Position numbers and translations under genes: made by a program
Shown: positions 33,858 through 43,065 of the stretch, piece by piece
Layout of the letters: each line of letters starts with the position of its first letter
Numbering within the stretch: the stretch's first letter is position 1
Notes under the pieces: generated by a model
Seen by the model: only the letters and a program-made list of their open reading frames with translations
Databases searched by the model: none
What the model was told of the DNA's origin: nothing
Assembly (NCBI GenBank): GCA_965205595.1
Contig: CBDBHI010000021.1
Span: forward strand, 62,001 to 126,000
DNA length: 64,000 nt
Direction of reading: 5' to 3'
Source: CATQHP01 sp965205595
Lineage (GTDB): Bacteria; Acidobacteriota; Terriglobia; Bryobacterales; UBA6623

Positions 33858-35456
33858 GTCTTGTCCAATACAAGATGAGCCTGAAGGGAGGGGTGATTCC
33901 AACACAAGATGAGCCTGGAGGTAATTTGGGCAAGGTCGATTAGGAACAGGCAAACTGCGGGCGATGGGAGTCGCCGTGCAGCAAGCCGCATCAGTGAGTC
34001 TCGATGAGATCGAGAGTTTTCTCGACGGGTGTGGGTCCGTCGAGTTCCAGGCCGGAAGTCGAGCGGATAAATACGCGCTCGTCGAAGGCGTCCTGAAGAG
34101 GCATCATTATGCCGACCAGAAGCGCTCGGTTAAAGGATTGTTGAGACGCTTCCTGAGCAAGCTAACCGGCTTAAGCCGCGCCCAATTGACTCGCCTCATC
34201 GGGCAGTTTTTGCGCGAAAAGTGCGTTCGGCCGACAGCCTATCGAAGGCGCCGCTTCCCCACCAAGTACAGCCGCGCCGACATCGTTCTCCTGGCGCATG
34301 TCGACCAAGTACAGCAACGTCTCTCCGGGCCGGCGACGCGTCGCATTCTCCAGCGCGAGTTCCAAATCTACAACCGCAAGGAGTTCGAACGCCTTGCCGA
34401 ACTGTCGGTGGGACACCTCTACAACTTGCGCAAACGCGCCGTCTACCGGCGACACAGTTTGCATCTCGACAAGACTCGACCGACACCCGTGGCGATCGGC
34501 GAACGCCGCCAACCCGAGCCGCGAGGACGTCCGGGCTACCTGCGCATCGACACCGTGCACTCGCCCGAACAGGAAGGCGAAAAAGGCGCCTACAGCATCA
34601 ATGTGGTCGACGAAGTGACGCAGTGGCAGGCCGTCGGCTGCGTCCAACGCATCAACGAAAATCACCTCATTCCCTTGCTGGAAGGCCTTTTGGAACAATT
34701 TCCATTTATCGTTCGCGGCTTTCACTCCGACAATGGCAGCGAATTCGTCAACCATCAAACCGCTAAACTGCTCGAGAAGTTGCGAATTGAATTTACGAAG
34801 TCTCGCGCGCGCCGTTCGAACGACAATGCCTTGGTCGAAACCAAGAACGGCGCGGTGGTGCGCAAGTGGATGGGCTACCAGTTTTTGCCCTCGGAAGCGA
34901 CGCAGGCGATCGACACCTTCTACCGCCAGTGGCTCAACCCGTACTTGAATTTTCATCGCCCATGCGCTTTCGCCAGCGAGCGCCGAGACCGCCGCGGCAA
35001 GTTGCGCAAGGTGTACGCCGAGTGGAGCACGCTGTGGGAAAAGCTGCTCAGCCTGCCCGCCGAGCAGCGCGGCCTGCGCGCGGATCGCTCGCTCAAGAAG
35101 CTCCAAGCGCGAGCGGACACTTGTTCCGACACCGAGTTTGCCGAGCAACTCGACGCTCAGCGCAACGAACTGCAACGCGTCTGCAAAGACCTCGCGATCT
35201 GCTGGCGCACGCGCTAGACAACGTCCCGACCCGAGGCGTTGTCGGCTCCTCCGGCCCACGTCCGAAGACGGCCGTTGGGATGGCTGCAAAGGGGGACTGG
35301 GGCTGCCGCCCCTTCCCCCTTATGCAATCCCCCTCACCCCGCCCTACGAAGCCACAAATAGCTGTAGCCGCCGACCTCAACTCACGCTATAATCCCCCTC
35401 AACCCGCAGCTGCTTCGCCTCTCTCCTTCAGGCTCATCTTTCAATTGGAAAAGAGG
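33858..35456 (+). mobile_element. 1.6-kb insertion sequence, copy 2
   Basis: 1599 bp flanked by a clean 5-bp duplication, CGAGC at 33853-33857 and 35457-35461. It is nearly identical to copy 1 but lacks its 11-bp insertion. The landing site is intergenic, 7 bp after the stop of the acyl-CoA ligase gene, so it breaks no clear gene. It gives the reference boundaries for copy 1. Confidence 0.92.
33964..35217 (+). CDS. DDE (rve-type) transposase of the 1.6-kb IS, copy 2
   Basis: 417 aa, intact, with the same DD35E core as copy 1 (RIDTVHS, HSDNGSEF, LVETKNG). Differences from copy 1 are a few single bases, for example the GCA/GAA codon near residue 9 and CTG/CCG near residue 358. Such high identity implies recent transposition. 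Subterminal repeats upstream (AAGATGAGCCTG twice) may bind this protein. Confidence 0.9.
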   Translation: MGVAVQQAASVSLDEIESFLDGCGSVEFQAGSRADKYALVEGVLKRHHYADQKRSVKGLLRRFLSKLTGLSRAQLTRLIGQFLREKCVRPTAYRRRRFPTKYSRADIVLLAHVDQVQQRLSGPATRRILQREFQIYNRKEFERLAELSVGHLYNLRKRAVYRRHSLHLDKTRPTPVAIGERRQPEPRGRPGYLRIDTVHSPEQEGEKGAYSINVVDEVTQWQAVGCVQRINENHLIPLLEGLLEQFPFIVRGFHSDNGSEFVNHQTAKLLEKLRIEFTKSRARRSNDNALVETKNGAVVRKWMGYQFLPSEATQAIDTFYRQWLNPYLNFHRPCAFASERRDRRGKLRKVYAEWSTLWEKLLSLPAEQRGLRADRSLKKLQARADTCSDTEFAEQLDAQRNELQRVCKDLAICWRTR

Positions 35457-35462
35457 CGAGCC

Positions 35463-36974
35463 TCAAGCTTCACACAGCCTTCTTCGAAGCTCAGCTTTGT
35501 CGACCTTACCCATCGAATTGCGCGGAAGCTCTTCCACGATGCCAATCCGCTTCGGTAACTTGTATGCCGCCAACGACTTTCGGCAAAAGTCGATCAGTTC
35601 GCTTTCGCTTGGCAGCGGGTCTTTCGCGACGACACCAGCCATCACTTGCTCCCCCAGGTCCAAGTCATCGCATCCAAACACGGCGCATTCAGCCACTGCG
35701 GGGTGGCGCTCAAGCACGCGCTCGACCTCCAGCGGATAGACGTTAAATCCACCGCTAATGATGAGCTCGGCCGATCGGCCGCGTAGTTGATAGTACCCCT
35801 CTGAATCGCGCAGGCCGATGTCACCTGTTTTGAACCAGCCGTCGACTGTAAACGCGGACTCCGTTTTCTCCAAATCATTCCAGTAACCCTTGAAGACGTG
35901 TGGTCCATATGTTTGAATTTCGCCAACTTTGTTGTCGGGCAAAGCTTGATATCCGTCTGGACCAACAACACGCACCTCCACACCCGGCAGAGGCACTCCC
36001 ACCCATCCTGGCCGCCTGTCACCTGCCAATGGATTGCTCAGCAGGATACCCGTCTCGGTCAGTCCGTAACGCTCTACGAGCTCGTAGCCAAACCGATTTC
36101 GGAACGCCTCAAACAGATCCTCCGAGAGCCGAGCGGACCCCGACGTAATAAGCCTCAAGTGGCTCAAGTCGACATCTTTGAATCTTGCTGCTTCGAGCAA
36201 GCGCGCGTGTACGGTCGGAACTCCCATGAAAACACTAATTCCGCGGCCCTGAATCGCTGCTAGCGTTTGGCCGGCATCAAACTTTCTGTAGGCAATCGTC
36301 GTCGCGCCAACGTTCAATGCGCCATGCAGCCCCATCACTAGGCCATGGGCGTGAAATATAGGTAGGACGTGAAGCACGACGTCGTCCGATCGCCAGCCCC
36401 ACGCCTGATCGAGTGAGCTGATGATCGCTGTCAAGTTCGCGTGCGACAGCTCTGCAGCCTTTGCTCGCCCAGTAGTACCGCTCGTGTAAAGCATCAGAGC
36501 GGTCAGATCGGGCGAAATATCAATTTCCGGCGGTGACCCTTCAACCGCGTCGATAAACTCTGAGAATGCGTTTGAGTCGATCGAAACCGTACGCTTTGGC
36601 GAATTCGCCTCGCGAACGACTGAGCCCAGATCAAGCGGCTCGGAATCGTCAACGATGAAGAGCTTCGCGCCGGAATCGTTCAGAAGGTAAATGAGCTCAG
36701 CCGCGGAGTATCCCGGATTCAGCGGCATCGATATAGCTCCAAGCCGGCAGGTTGCAAGATGAATGTAGATCGAGGCAACACTCTTCGGCAGACGGACCGC
36801 GACGCGGTCACCGCGCTGAACTCCGAGCTGACGTAGCCAGACTGCGGTCTTCGCGACGGCATTCCCCAACTGCCCGTATGTGACGGTCGTTGTAGTGTCG
36901 CGATCTCGAAACTCGATTGCCGGCTTGTCCCCGAATTCCCGGCAGTTCTCGAAGATTCGGTCTAAGAAAAGCAT
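35463..36974 (-). CDS. Acyl-CoA synthetase (AMP-forming; malonyl-CoA synthetase-like)
   Basis: 503-aa class I adenylate-forming enzyme that activates a carboxylic acid with ATP and joins it to CoA. Motif A3 LMLYTSGTTGRAKAAELSH is near residue 158, A5 YGLTETGI near 300, A7 GWFKTGDIG near 385 and the catalytic Lys motif NSMGKVDK at the C-terminus. PTVHARLLE and GFNVYPLEVE resemble malonyl-CoA synthetases (MatB), but the substrate is not certain. The start ATG directly abuts the stop of the upstream CoA-transferase gene, so the two are one operon. The stop is 7 bp from the IS copy 2 boundary. Confidence 0.88.
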   Translation of the reverse strand: MLFLDRIFENCREFGDKPAIEFRDRDTTTTVTYGQLGNAVAKTAVWLRQLGVQRGDRVAVRLPKSVASIYIHLATCRLGAISMPLNPGYSAAELIYLLNDSGAKLFIVDDSEPLDLGSVVREANSPKRTVSIDSNAFSEFIDAVEGSPPEIDISPDLTALMLYTSGTTGRAKAAELSHANLTAIISSLDQAWGWRSDDVVLHVLPIFHAHGLVMGLHGALNVGATTIAYRKFDAGQTLAAIQGRGISVFMGVPTVHARLLEAARFKDVDLSHLRLITSGSARLSEDLFEAFRNRFGYELVERYGLTETGILLSNPLAGDRRPGWVGVPLPGVEVRVVGPDGYQALPDNKVGEIQTYGPHVFKGYWNDLEKTESAFTVDGWFKTGDIGLRDSEGYYQLRGRSAELIISGGFNVYPLEVERVLERHPAVAECAVFGCDDLDLGEQVMAGVVAKDPLPSESELIDFCRKSLAAYKLPKRIGIVEELPRNSMGKVDKAELRRRLCEA

Positions 36975-38159
36975 CTACCGGGTTATGCCGAGTTCCGCAA
37001 GAACTTCCAGCGTGTGTTCGCCCAACATCGGAGGATGTCTGCGGTACGTCGGCGGAGTATCGGATAAGTGAATCGGGTTGCCGATGTTACGAATGATCCC
37101 GATAAGTGGGTGCTCAATCTCAACGACCATGCGGCGCGCTAGAGTCTGCGCGTCTTCGAGAATATCTTGCGGAAAATTGATGGGCCCGGCGGGGACTCCG
37201 CCAGCGACGAGCTTTTCTATCCAGTGCGCGGCGTTTTCGCCGCTTAGCCTTTCTTCGAGCAACGGAATCAATTCCTGACGGTTGACGTTTCGCTCGGGAT
37301 TCTTGCTGAATCGCGGATCAACCATCAGTGTTTCTTCAACACCCAGTACCTTGCAGAACCGCTGCCAGACTGCTTCCGTTCCAGCCGCAACCATGATGTA
37401 TTTGTCTTTCGAACGAAGCGGCTGATACGGAGTGATTGTCGGGTGCTGGTTACCAAGTTTTTTGGGCGTTTGGCCGGCGATCAGGTAGCTTCCGCCGACG
37501 TTAGCGAGCCACGTCATTTGCGCGTCAACCAGCGAGCAATCGAGGTACTGGCCCTGGCCGTTTCCCGATTCGCGATTGTCACGAGCATAGAGCGCGGTCA
37601 TTGCTCCCATCGTGGCGTAGATCCCGGCCGTAATATCCGCGATCGGCGTCGGGAAGCGGCTGGGCCCAAGCTCGGGAGGGCCGGTGAGGGCCATCAATCC
37701 AGCTTCGCCCTGAGCGATCACATCGTAGCCCCCGCGATTTGCCTTAGGTCCGGTGTGGCCGTAGCCGCTGAGCGCCACGTAAATTAGCCGCGGGTTAAGC
37801 CCCCGCAGCGTATCCGGATCAAGTTTTGCTCGCTTAAGCGAATCCATCTTAGGATTGTTCGTCAAGAAAACGTCGGCGGTTTCAACCAATCGATGTAGCG
37901 CATTCAAATCATCGGGGTCTTTGATGTCGAGGGCGACGCTTCGTTTGTTGCGGTTGGTTGAAAGAAAATACGCGCTCTCACCCTCGACGAAGGGCGGTCC
38001 CCAGGCGCGCGTCTGATCGCCGGCTCCCGGCCTCTCGACCTTGATCACGTCGGCGCCTAGGTCGCCGAACATCATCGCGCAGTAAGGGCCGGCAAGGGCC
38101 TCGGTCATCTCGATCACGCGCAGGCGACCGTAGGCTGAATCTGACATATCTGGTTTCAA
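36975..38159 (-). CDS. CaiB/BaiF family (class III) CoA-transferase
   Basis: 394 aa, close to formyl-CoA:oxalate CoA-transferase length. The N-terminal signature is VIEMTEALAGPYCAMMFGDLGADVIKVERPGAGDQTR, in which GDLGADVIKVE is diagnostic. The catalytic Asp region is IADITAGIYATMGAM near residues 170-184. NRNKRSVALDIK and LSGYGHTGP also match. It transfers CoA between organic acids by a covalent acyl-enzyme route. Coupled to the acyl-CoA ligase, it suggests activation of a dicarboxylic or branched acid; the exact acid is unknown. Confidence 0.92.
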   Translation of the reverse strand: MKPDMSDSAYGRLRVIEMTEALAGPYCAMMFGDLGADVIKVERPGAGDQTRAWGPPFVEGESAYFLSTNRNKRSVALDIKDPDDLNALHRLVETADVFLTNNPKMDSLKRAKLDPDTLRGLNPRLIYVALSGYGHTGPKANRGGYDVIAQGEAGLMALTGPPELGPSRFPTPIADITAGIYATMGAMTALYARDNRESGNGQGQYLDCSLVDAQMTWLANVGGSYLIAGQTPKKLGNQHPTITPYQPLRSKDKYIMVAAGTEAVWQRFCKVLGVEETLMVDPRFSKNPERNVNRQELIPLLEERLSGENAAHWIEKLVAGGVPAGPINFPQDILEDAQTLARRMVVEIEHPLIGIIRNIGNPIHLSDTPPTYRRHPPMLGEHTLEVLAELGITR

Positions 38160-38169
38160 CTATGGGGCG

Positions 38170-39066
38170 CTACTCTGACGCGGCCGCAAAGTTGCGCGCG
38201 TGGAACTTCATCAGCTCTACACCGGCCGCCTCGTAGATTTTCGTTGAGCTATCTGCAACGTCAGGAACGATCATCTTCCAATACTTGATTCCCAGTGTGT
38301 CGAGAAAACTCATGTACTCCAGATTGTTCTCGTAGTTGAAACCCTTCGTGCCGACGTAGATCATGATGTTCAGCGATGGTTTGGGCATTTGCACATACGC
38401 TCTAGCCAAGTCGTACGTGTTGTAGCCGCGCGCAAACTTCAAATCTTCGCTCTCGCGGCCATTGTTTTCCGAGATGCGCTGCTCCGTCGCATGGCCCGCC
38501 CCCCCGGGAGCCGCCGACACGAACAAGTGTGGATATTTGAACATGATGCGCGTGGTGCCGCGCCCGCCCTGCGAAAAGCCTTCAATCGCCCGCCCTCGCC
38601 GCTCCGCAATCGTACGGTAGGTGCGATCGACATGCGGGATAAGCTCTTTCACGAAGACATCCTCGCCCATCGAATTTTTCGACGGATAGTTGTAATGGCT
38701 AACTTCGCCGCCGTTCACCCAAACGTAAATTGCTGCGGGGACGGTTCCATCGGAGATCGCCGCATGGATCGTCTCCGCCAGTGATATCGATCGAATCTCG
38801 CTACCGGGCCGGCTCCCGTCGAGGTAGTACACCACCGGGTAGCGCTGTGCCGAATTGGTTGCGTCGTCGTACCGGGGCGGAAGGTAGATGCAATATCCGA
38901 CCTCATGTCTCATTGACGGGCTGATGAACGTGTGGTGCGAGACCCCCGGGTAGCTCACCCCCATTGGCAGCGGATTCACCCACAGAAATTCTTTCGCAGC
39001 CTGTTGCCCAAACGCTGAGATCACTGTGGTGGCGATCATCAAAAACGTGCGCCTAGACAAAAACAC
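38170..39066 (-). CDS. Exported esterase (esterase D/PF00756-like)
   Basis: 298 aa from GTG 39066. The N-terminus reads FLSRRTFLMIATTVISAFGQQ, a twin-Arg-like export signal. The alpha/beta-hydrolase has LPPRYDDATNSAQRYPVVYYLDG, the nucleophile elbow GFSQGGRGT (near 170) and a late Asp. PF00756 enzymes act on acylated sugars, phenolic esters or S-formylglutathione; export here points to polymer side-chain esters. The longer frame upstream lacks homologous features. It lies 10 bp before the CoA-transferase gene on the same strand. Confidence 0.8.
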   Translation of the reverse strand: MFLSRRTFLMIATTVISAFGQQAAKEFLWVNPLPMGVSYPGVSHHTFISPSMRHEVGYCIYLPPRYDDATNSAQRYPVVYYLDGSRPGSEIRSISLAETIHAAISDGTVPAAIYVWVNGGEVSHYNYPSKNSMGEDVFVKELIPHVDRTYRTIAERRGRAIEGFSQGGRGTTRIMFKYPHLFVSAAPGGAGHATEQRISENNGRESEDLKFARGYNTYDLARAYVQMPKPSLNIMIYVGTKGFNYENNLEYMSFLDTLGIKYWKMIVPDVADSSTKIYEAAGVELMKFHARNFAAASE

Positions 39067-39372
39067 AGCATCGATCGTAACACGCGACTCGGGCCGCGTT
39101 GGTTGCCTACAAATAGATCGAAAAAGCGCGGCTGACTTCCTGTGGCAGTGCCAATTTAGTCGGCTAGCCGGCGCGTCGCTGCTGAAGCGCCAGAGCTCTC
39201 TAGACGTAGCCGTGGCAAGCGAATCAGCCCAAAGATCAACCAACTCAGCCGAACAACGGCACCTCCGGCGACTACCGCCGGAATCAGCCCAGCCTAGGCG
39301 TGAGCCACCAGCCGTTTAGTACATTGGGAGATCGCCATCAGTGACCCGGCGAAAATCTTCCCAACCTCACCC

Positions 39373-40162
39373 GTGCCAATAAAAGAATCGAACCACGACG
39401 CTGTGTACGTCCTGCGGACTCTCATCGGGAAGGATTTCAAAGTCCGCTACCGAAACATGTCGCTTGGAATATTTTGGTCTCTCGTGAACCCTATGGTCAT
39501 GATGGGCGTTCTCACCTTTGTGTTCACGGTGATCATGCCGAGCCCCGAGGAAAACTTTCCGTTGTTCGTCCTGATGGGGATACTGCCGTACAACTTTTTT
39601 TCACTTGCCTGGCAGACAGGAACGAACTCGATCGTCGACAACGCCGGGCTGATTAAGAAGCTTCCGTTTCCCCGCGTGCTCATTCCGATCGCCAGCGTTC
39701 TTGCCAACGTCCTGCATTATTTGATCCAACTGGGGCTGCTGCTAGTCGTGGTTGCCCTCGTAATTGGCCCGTCTCCTGCTTTGGCTTTGGCTGCCGTTGA
39801 TCCTTATCCTTCAAATCGTGTTTGTCTGTGGCCTTTCGCTGCTTTGTTCGGCCCTCGACGTTTACTACCGCGACATTCGCTACGTCGTCGAGTCGACAAC
39901 GCTGGTGATGTTCTGGCTGGTACCGATTTTTTACAGTTTCCAAAAAATCGAGGAAATGGCGCAGGGTGCTCCGTTTCTGAGAGCTATCGTCGGCTACAAC
40001 CCGATGGCAGCAGTAATTCTTACGATTCGCAGGGTGTTGCTTTACGGAGAGCCGCCCGGTTGGGGCACATTGGCGAAGTTTGCGGGCGTATCAGTAGCTA
40101 CACTCGTCATCGGATTCGTTTATTTTCGCCGCGTTGAACACGACTTCGCGGACTTCACCTAG
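39373..40162 (+). pseudogene. ABC-2 type polysaccharide export permease, frameshifted
   Basis: The first frame starts at GTG 39373 with VYVLRTLIGKDFKVRYRNMSLGIFWSLVNP, typical of Wzm/TagG-type permeases, and runs through the first three membrane helices to about 39760. The remaining helices (LILILQIVFVCGLSLLCSALDVYYRDIRYV and onward to HDFADFT) are in the +1 frame from about 39764 to 40162. A single-base indel between about 39755 and 39785 splits the gene. Undamaged it would be about 262 aa and would pair with the ATPase that starts 12 bp later. It could be a true pseudogene or a base-calling error. Confidence 0.82.
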
Positions 40163-40174
40163 GCTCGATTCCAA

Positions 40175-40945
40175 ATGGCAATTATCCGACTTGAGAACAT
40201 CAGCAAGCGCTATCTAGTGCATCGCAAGCGCCAACTGATATCGCACTGGGCGTGGGGGCGCAGGCAAGCCGCCGCTGAACCGTTTTGGGCCTTGCGCGAT
40301 GTATCATTCACGGTCGACAAGGGTGAAACTATCGGCATTATTGGCCACAACGGCGCCGGCAAAAGTACCCTGATCGAAATTATCGTCGGCGTCACGACAC
40401 CGACCACAGGCGTCGCCGAGCGCAAGGGTAGGATAGGGGCCATGCTCGAGCTCGGTTCGGGCTTTCATCCCGATTTGACCGGCGCGGAAAATGTCCATCT
40501 CAACGCGGCTCTGCACGGAATGCGCCGCGCGGAGATCGAGCGAAAGTTTGCCTCGATTGTGGAATTCAGCGAATTGGAAGCCTTTATGGACGAGCCGGTG
40601 CGCACCTATTCCAGCGGGATGCTTTCCCGGCTCGGATTCTCGGTTGCAGTTCACCTTGATGCGAAAGTCATTGCATTGGACGAGGTCCTTGCCGTCGGTG
40701 ATCAAAATTTTCAAAGCAAATGTGCCGCGAAAATCCGCGAGTTCGTTGCTACGGGAATGACGATTTTGCTCGTCTCGCACAGTCTGGCTAATATCGAGAA
40801 AATCTGTAGCCGCACGATTTGGCTAGATCACGGACGCGTAAAAATGGATGGCGCAACTGACGATGTCGTGGCCGAATACGAGCAGAACATTACTGCGCTG
40901 TCAAGTTCTGATGCCAATAAAGAAAGCCGTCTTCAGCGCCAATGA
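40175..40945 (+). CDS. Polysaccharide/teichoic-type ABC transporter ATPase
   Basis: 256 aa. Walker A GHNGAGKSTLIE (about 56), the family-typical GRIGAMLELGSGFHPDLTGAENV, signature YSSGMLSRLGF (about 145), Walker B VIALDEVLAVGD and the switch SHSLANI are complete. This is the Wzt/TagH-like group that exports glycans with a two-gene permease/ATPase set. It lacks a C-terminal carbohydrate-binding domain. The permease just upstream is frameshifted, so the exporter may be inactive. Its last 56 bp overlap the end of the convergent FG-GAP gene. Confidence 0.92.
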   Translation: MAIIRLENISKRYLVHRKRQLISHWAWGRRQAAAEPFWALRDVSFTVDKGETIGIIGHNGAGKSTLIEIIVGVTTPTTGVAERKGRIGAMLELGSGFHPDLTGAENVHLNAALHGMRRAEIERKFASIVEFSELEAFMDEPVRTYSSGMLSRLGFSVAVHLDAKVIALDEVLAVGDQNFQSKCAAKIREFVATGMTILLVSHSLANIEKICSRTIWLDHGRVKMDGATDDVVAEYEQNITALSSSDANKESRLQRQ

Positions 40946-42842
40946 GCAAGTCTCGAACTCCATCGGTGTCCCAATCGACCGTCGTCGGACTGGTCGTGTG
41001 GCCCGCCAACTTGGTGCTGGTGAGCGCGCCTTCATCGCGGAATTGAGTCGGCCCGCCGTCGCCGCTAACATTTCGCAGCCAATTTACGCTAGCGCTGTTG
41101 ACGAGAAGGTCGACCAGCCCGTCACCGTCCCAATCCGCCAAATCGAGCTTGCGCCGCCCACTTTTCCCCGCCGGATCCGGATTCAGCCGTAGCGTCTGAG
41201 TATCGCTTTCGACTACTTTGTGCGCGCGATCGAATACCGACGCGGTGACTCCCGAAAATATACGCCGACCCGCTCTCAGCCTGAGATCTCCGTCCACGCG
41301 AACTCGCTCGAAGTAAGCCAAATATCCCTCGTGATCGAGCATCACAAGGTCGGAAAGTCCATCGCCATTCCAGTCAGTGACCATCGGGCGCGTGCGCCAT
41401 TGACTTACGAGCTCCCCATTTTGCGGCGTCCACCAATTCCATTCGGGGCCCCGCGCCGGCCCATCCGAGTCCACGCGAACGGCCCGAGCTGCTTCGAGTC
41501 GAGGTTTCTCTCGCGAGCCGACATTCCGATACCAAACGACCCGACCCCAAATCGAATTGGCAACAATATCGGGCAGCGAATCTCCATCCCAGTCCGCGAC
41601 GCTAATCGTCGTGTAGCCCCACTTCGCCTCGCAAGGCCCCTGAATCGAGCCGTTCTCTCCACCCTGGATGCGAATTGCCTCGCCGTTCGCCTCGAGGTAA
41701 ACCGGTGCGGCGAAACGCGGCTGGCTCGCGCCGTCGAGATTCTCAATGAACCCAATGTAGCCGGCGCTGTTGCCTGCCACGATATCCTCGTCGCCATCAC
41801 CATCCCAATCGAAACCTTGCGGCGTAATCAGCGCTCCGAATTTGACGAACTCAGCTCGCTGCTGAAAATACTTAGGCTGCCCAAACTGCGGGACTCCGTC
41901 AGTGACGCGGCCGAAATTCTCGACGAAAGCGACCCGGCCGTCCTCATCACCGACCACCAAATCGACATCGCCGTCGCGGTCCCAATCCACTGCTGTAGGC
42001 GTGATCATTTGCAGATCCATCGCGAGCGGTTTTCCGTTGGACTGTAGCCGACGACCTGCCGCAAGGCGCGGCGACTTTCTTGTTCCGACGTTCTCGAAGT
42101 AAGTGAATCCATCGAGGAATTCGCCACAGATCAGGTCGAGGTCGCCGTCGCCGTCGAAGTCCGCAACGTTCGGGCTAGGCATGCCATAGACGTCAATAGC
42201 TTGATCACCCGCCAAGATTTTTGCGGCCGTCGAATAGCCCCCATCACCGTCGTTTAGAGCCAAGTAAACGTAGCCGTGTAGAGGGCCGTTCGTCCAGTTT
42301 CCATCAGAGTCGTACGCGTCGTCCCAGCCGTATTCAGTCCAATCTCCGACGCCAACCACAAGGTCCAGATCGCCGTCCCCCCCCCAATCGACCTGTTTCC
42401 ACTGCTTGGCGCGGATTCTCCCGCCGGCCGAGTGGATCTCTTCCGTAGTCATTGGGAGCGCCTTCGGGTCTTGAAAGCCTACGTTCTGAAAGTCCCGATG
42501 GACAGCGCCCGGTGTCATGACGATGGGCGCGCGGCCGTCGACGTGAGAGATCTGAGCGTTCGTGCGGTAGTCGCCGATTCGCACGCCGGACTGAAAAACC
42601 GGCATCGGGTCGCGCGAGCCCGCGGGCGAGTCGTTCTCAAAAAAGTAGGTCCCTTCGTAGGGCACGCCACCGCCAGAGACAACCAGGTCTAGATCACCGT
42701 CTCCGTCATAGTCCATCGGAAGCGGCCAAGCCCACAGGCCCACGCCAAGGTCGACCGTGAGTCCTGGATTGTTGTACTTGATGCGAACGAGATCGTCACC
42801 GGCAGTGAGCGACGCAGTTAGCATCGCGGCGAGTATTGTCAT
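40890..42842 (-). CDS. Secreted FG-GAP/VCBS repeat protein
   Basis: About 650 aa from the ATG at 42842. A signal peptide (MTILAAMLTASLTAGDD) precedes repeated Ca-binding blades of the FG-GAP/VCBS type: DYDGDGDLDLVVSGGG, DFDGDGDLDLICGEF, DWDRDGDVDLVVGDEDG, DWDGDGDEDIVAGNS, DWDGDSLPDIV, DWNGDGLSDLVMLD, DWDGDGLVDLLVNS and DWDTDGVRDLLIGAEDG. The eight or so repeats would close an integrin-like beta-propeller on the cell surface or outside. No catalytic motif was seen. Function unknown. The start is placed just before the signal peptide. Confidence 0.88.
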   Translation of the reverse strand: MTILAAMLTASLTAGDDLVRIKYNNPGLTVDLGVGLWAWPLPMDYDGDGDLDLVVSGGGVPYEGTYFFENDSPAGSRDPMPVFQSGVRIGDYRTNAQISHVDGRAPIVMTPGAVHRDFQNVGFQDPKALPMTTEEIHSAGGRIRAKQWKQVDWGGDGDLDLVVGVGDWTEYGWDDAYDSDGNWTNGPLHGYVYLALNDGDGGYSTAAKILAGDQAIDVYGMPSPNVADFDGDGDLDLICGEFLDGFTYFENVGTRKSPRLAAGRRLQSNGKPLAMDLQMITPTAVDWDRDGDVDLVVGDEDGRVAFVENFGRVTDGVPQFGQPKYFQQRAEFVKFGALITPQGFDWDGDGDEDIVAGNSAGYIGFIENLDGASQPRFAAPVYLEANGEAIRIQGGENGSIQGPCEAKWGYTTISVADWDGDSLPDIVANSIWGRVVWYRNVGSREKPRLEAARAVRVDSDGPARGPEWNWWTPQNGELVSQWRTRPMVTDWNGDGLSDLVMLDHEGYLAYFERVRVDGDLRLRAGRRIFSGVTASVFDRAHKVVESDTQTLRLNPDPAGKSGRRKLDLADWDGDGLVDLLVNSASVNWLRNVSGDGGPTQFRDEGALTSTKLAGHTTSPTTVDWDTDGVRDLLIGAEDGFLYWHQNLTAQ

Positions 42843-43065
42843 TCGCAGTTCATTTAGCACAACGTCACTGTGCCATGCCTGAGTCGGTCCCGGCAACTAT
42901 TGAAGGTTGCCAAGAAATGACCGGGGCGGAACCCCCGACAATTCCGCCCCGGATTGATCGCCTTATACCCTGTAGCTCTCCTACAGAGAACGCACCTCGA
43001 GTAAAGCGCGTCGCTGTTCGCAGCCGACGACCAATTTGATGCCCGACTATTGCGGGAAGACTGAA

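Noticed and set aside
41220..42047. A 275-aa plus-strand frame inside the FG-GAP gene
   Set aside because: Mirror of repeated DGDGD codons on the other strand; no independent protein features.
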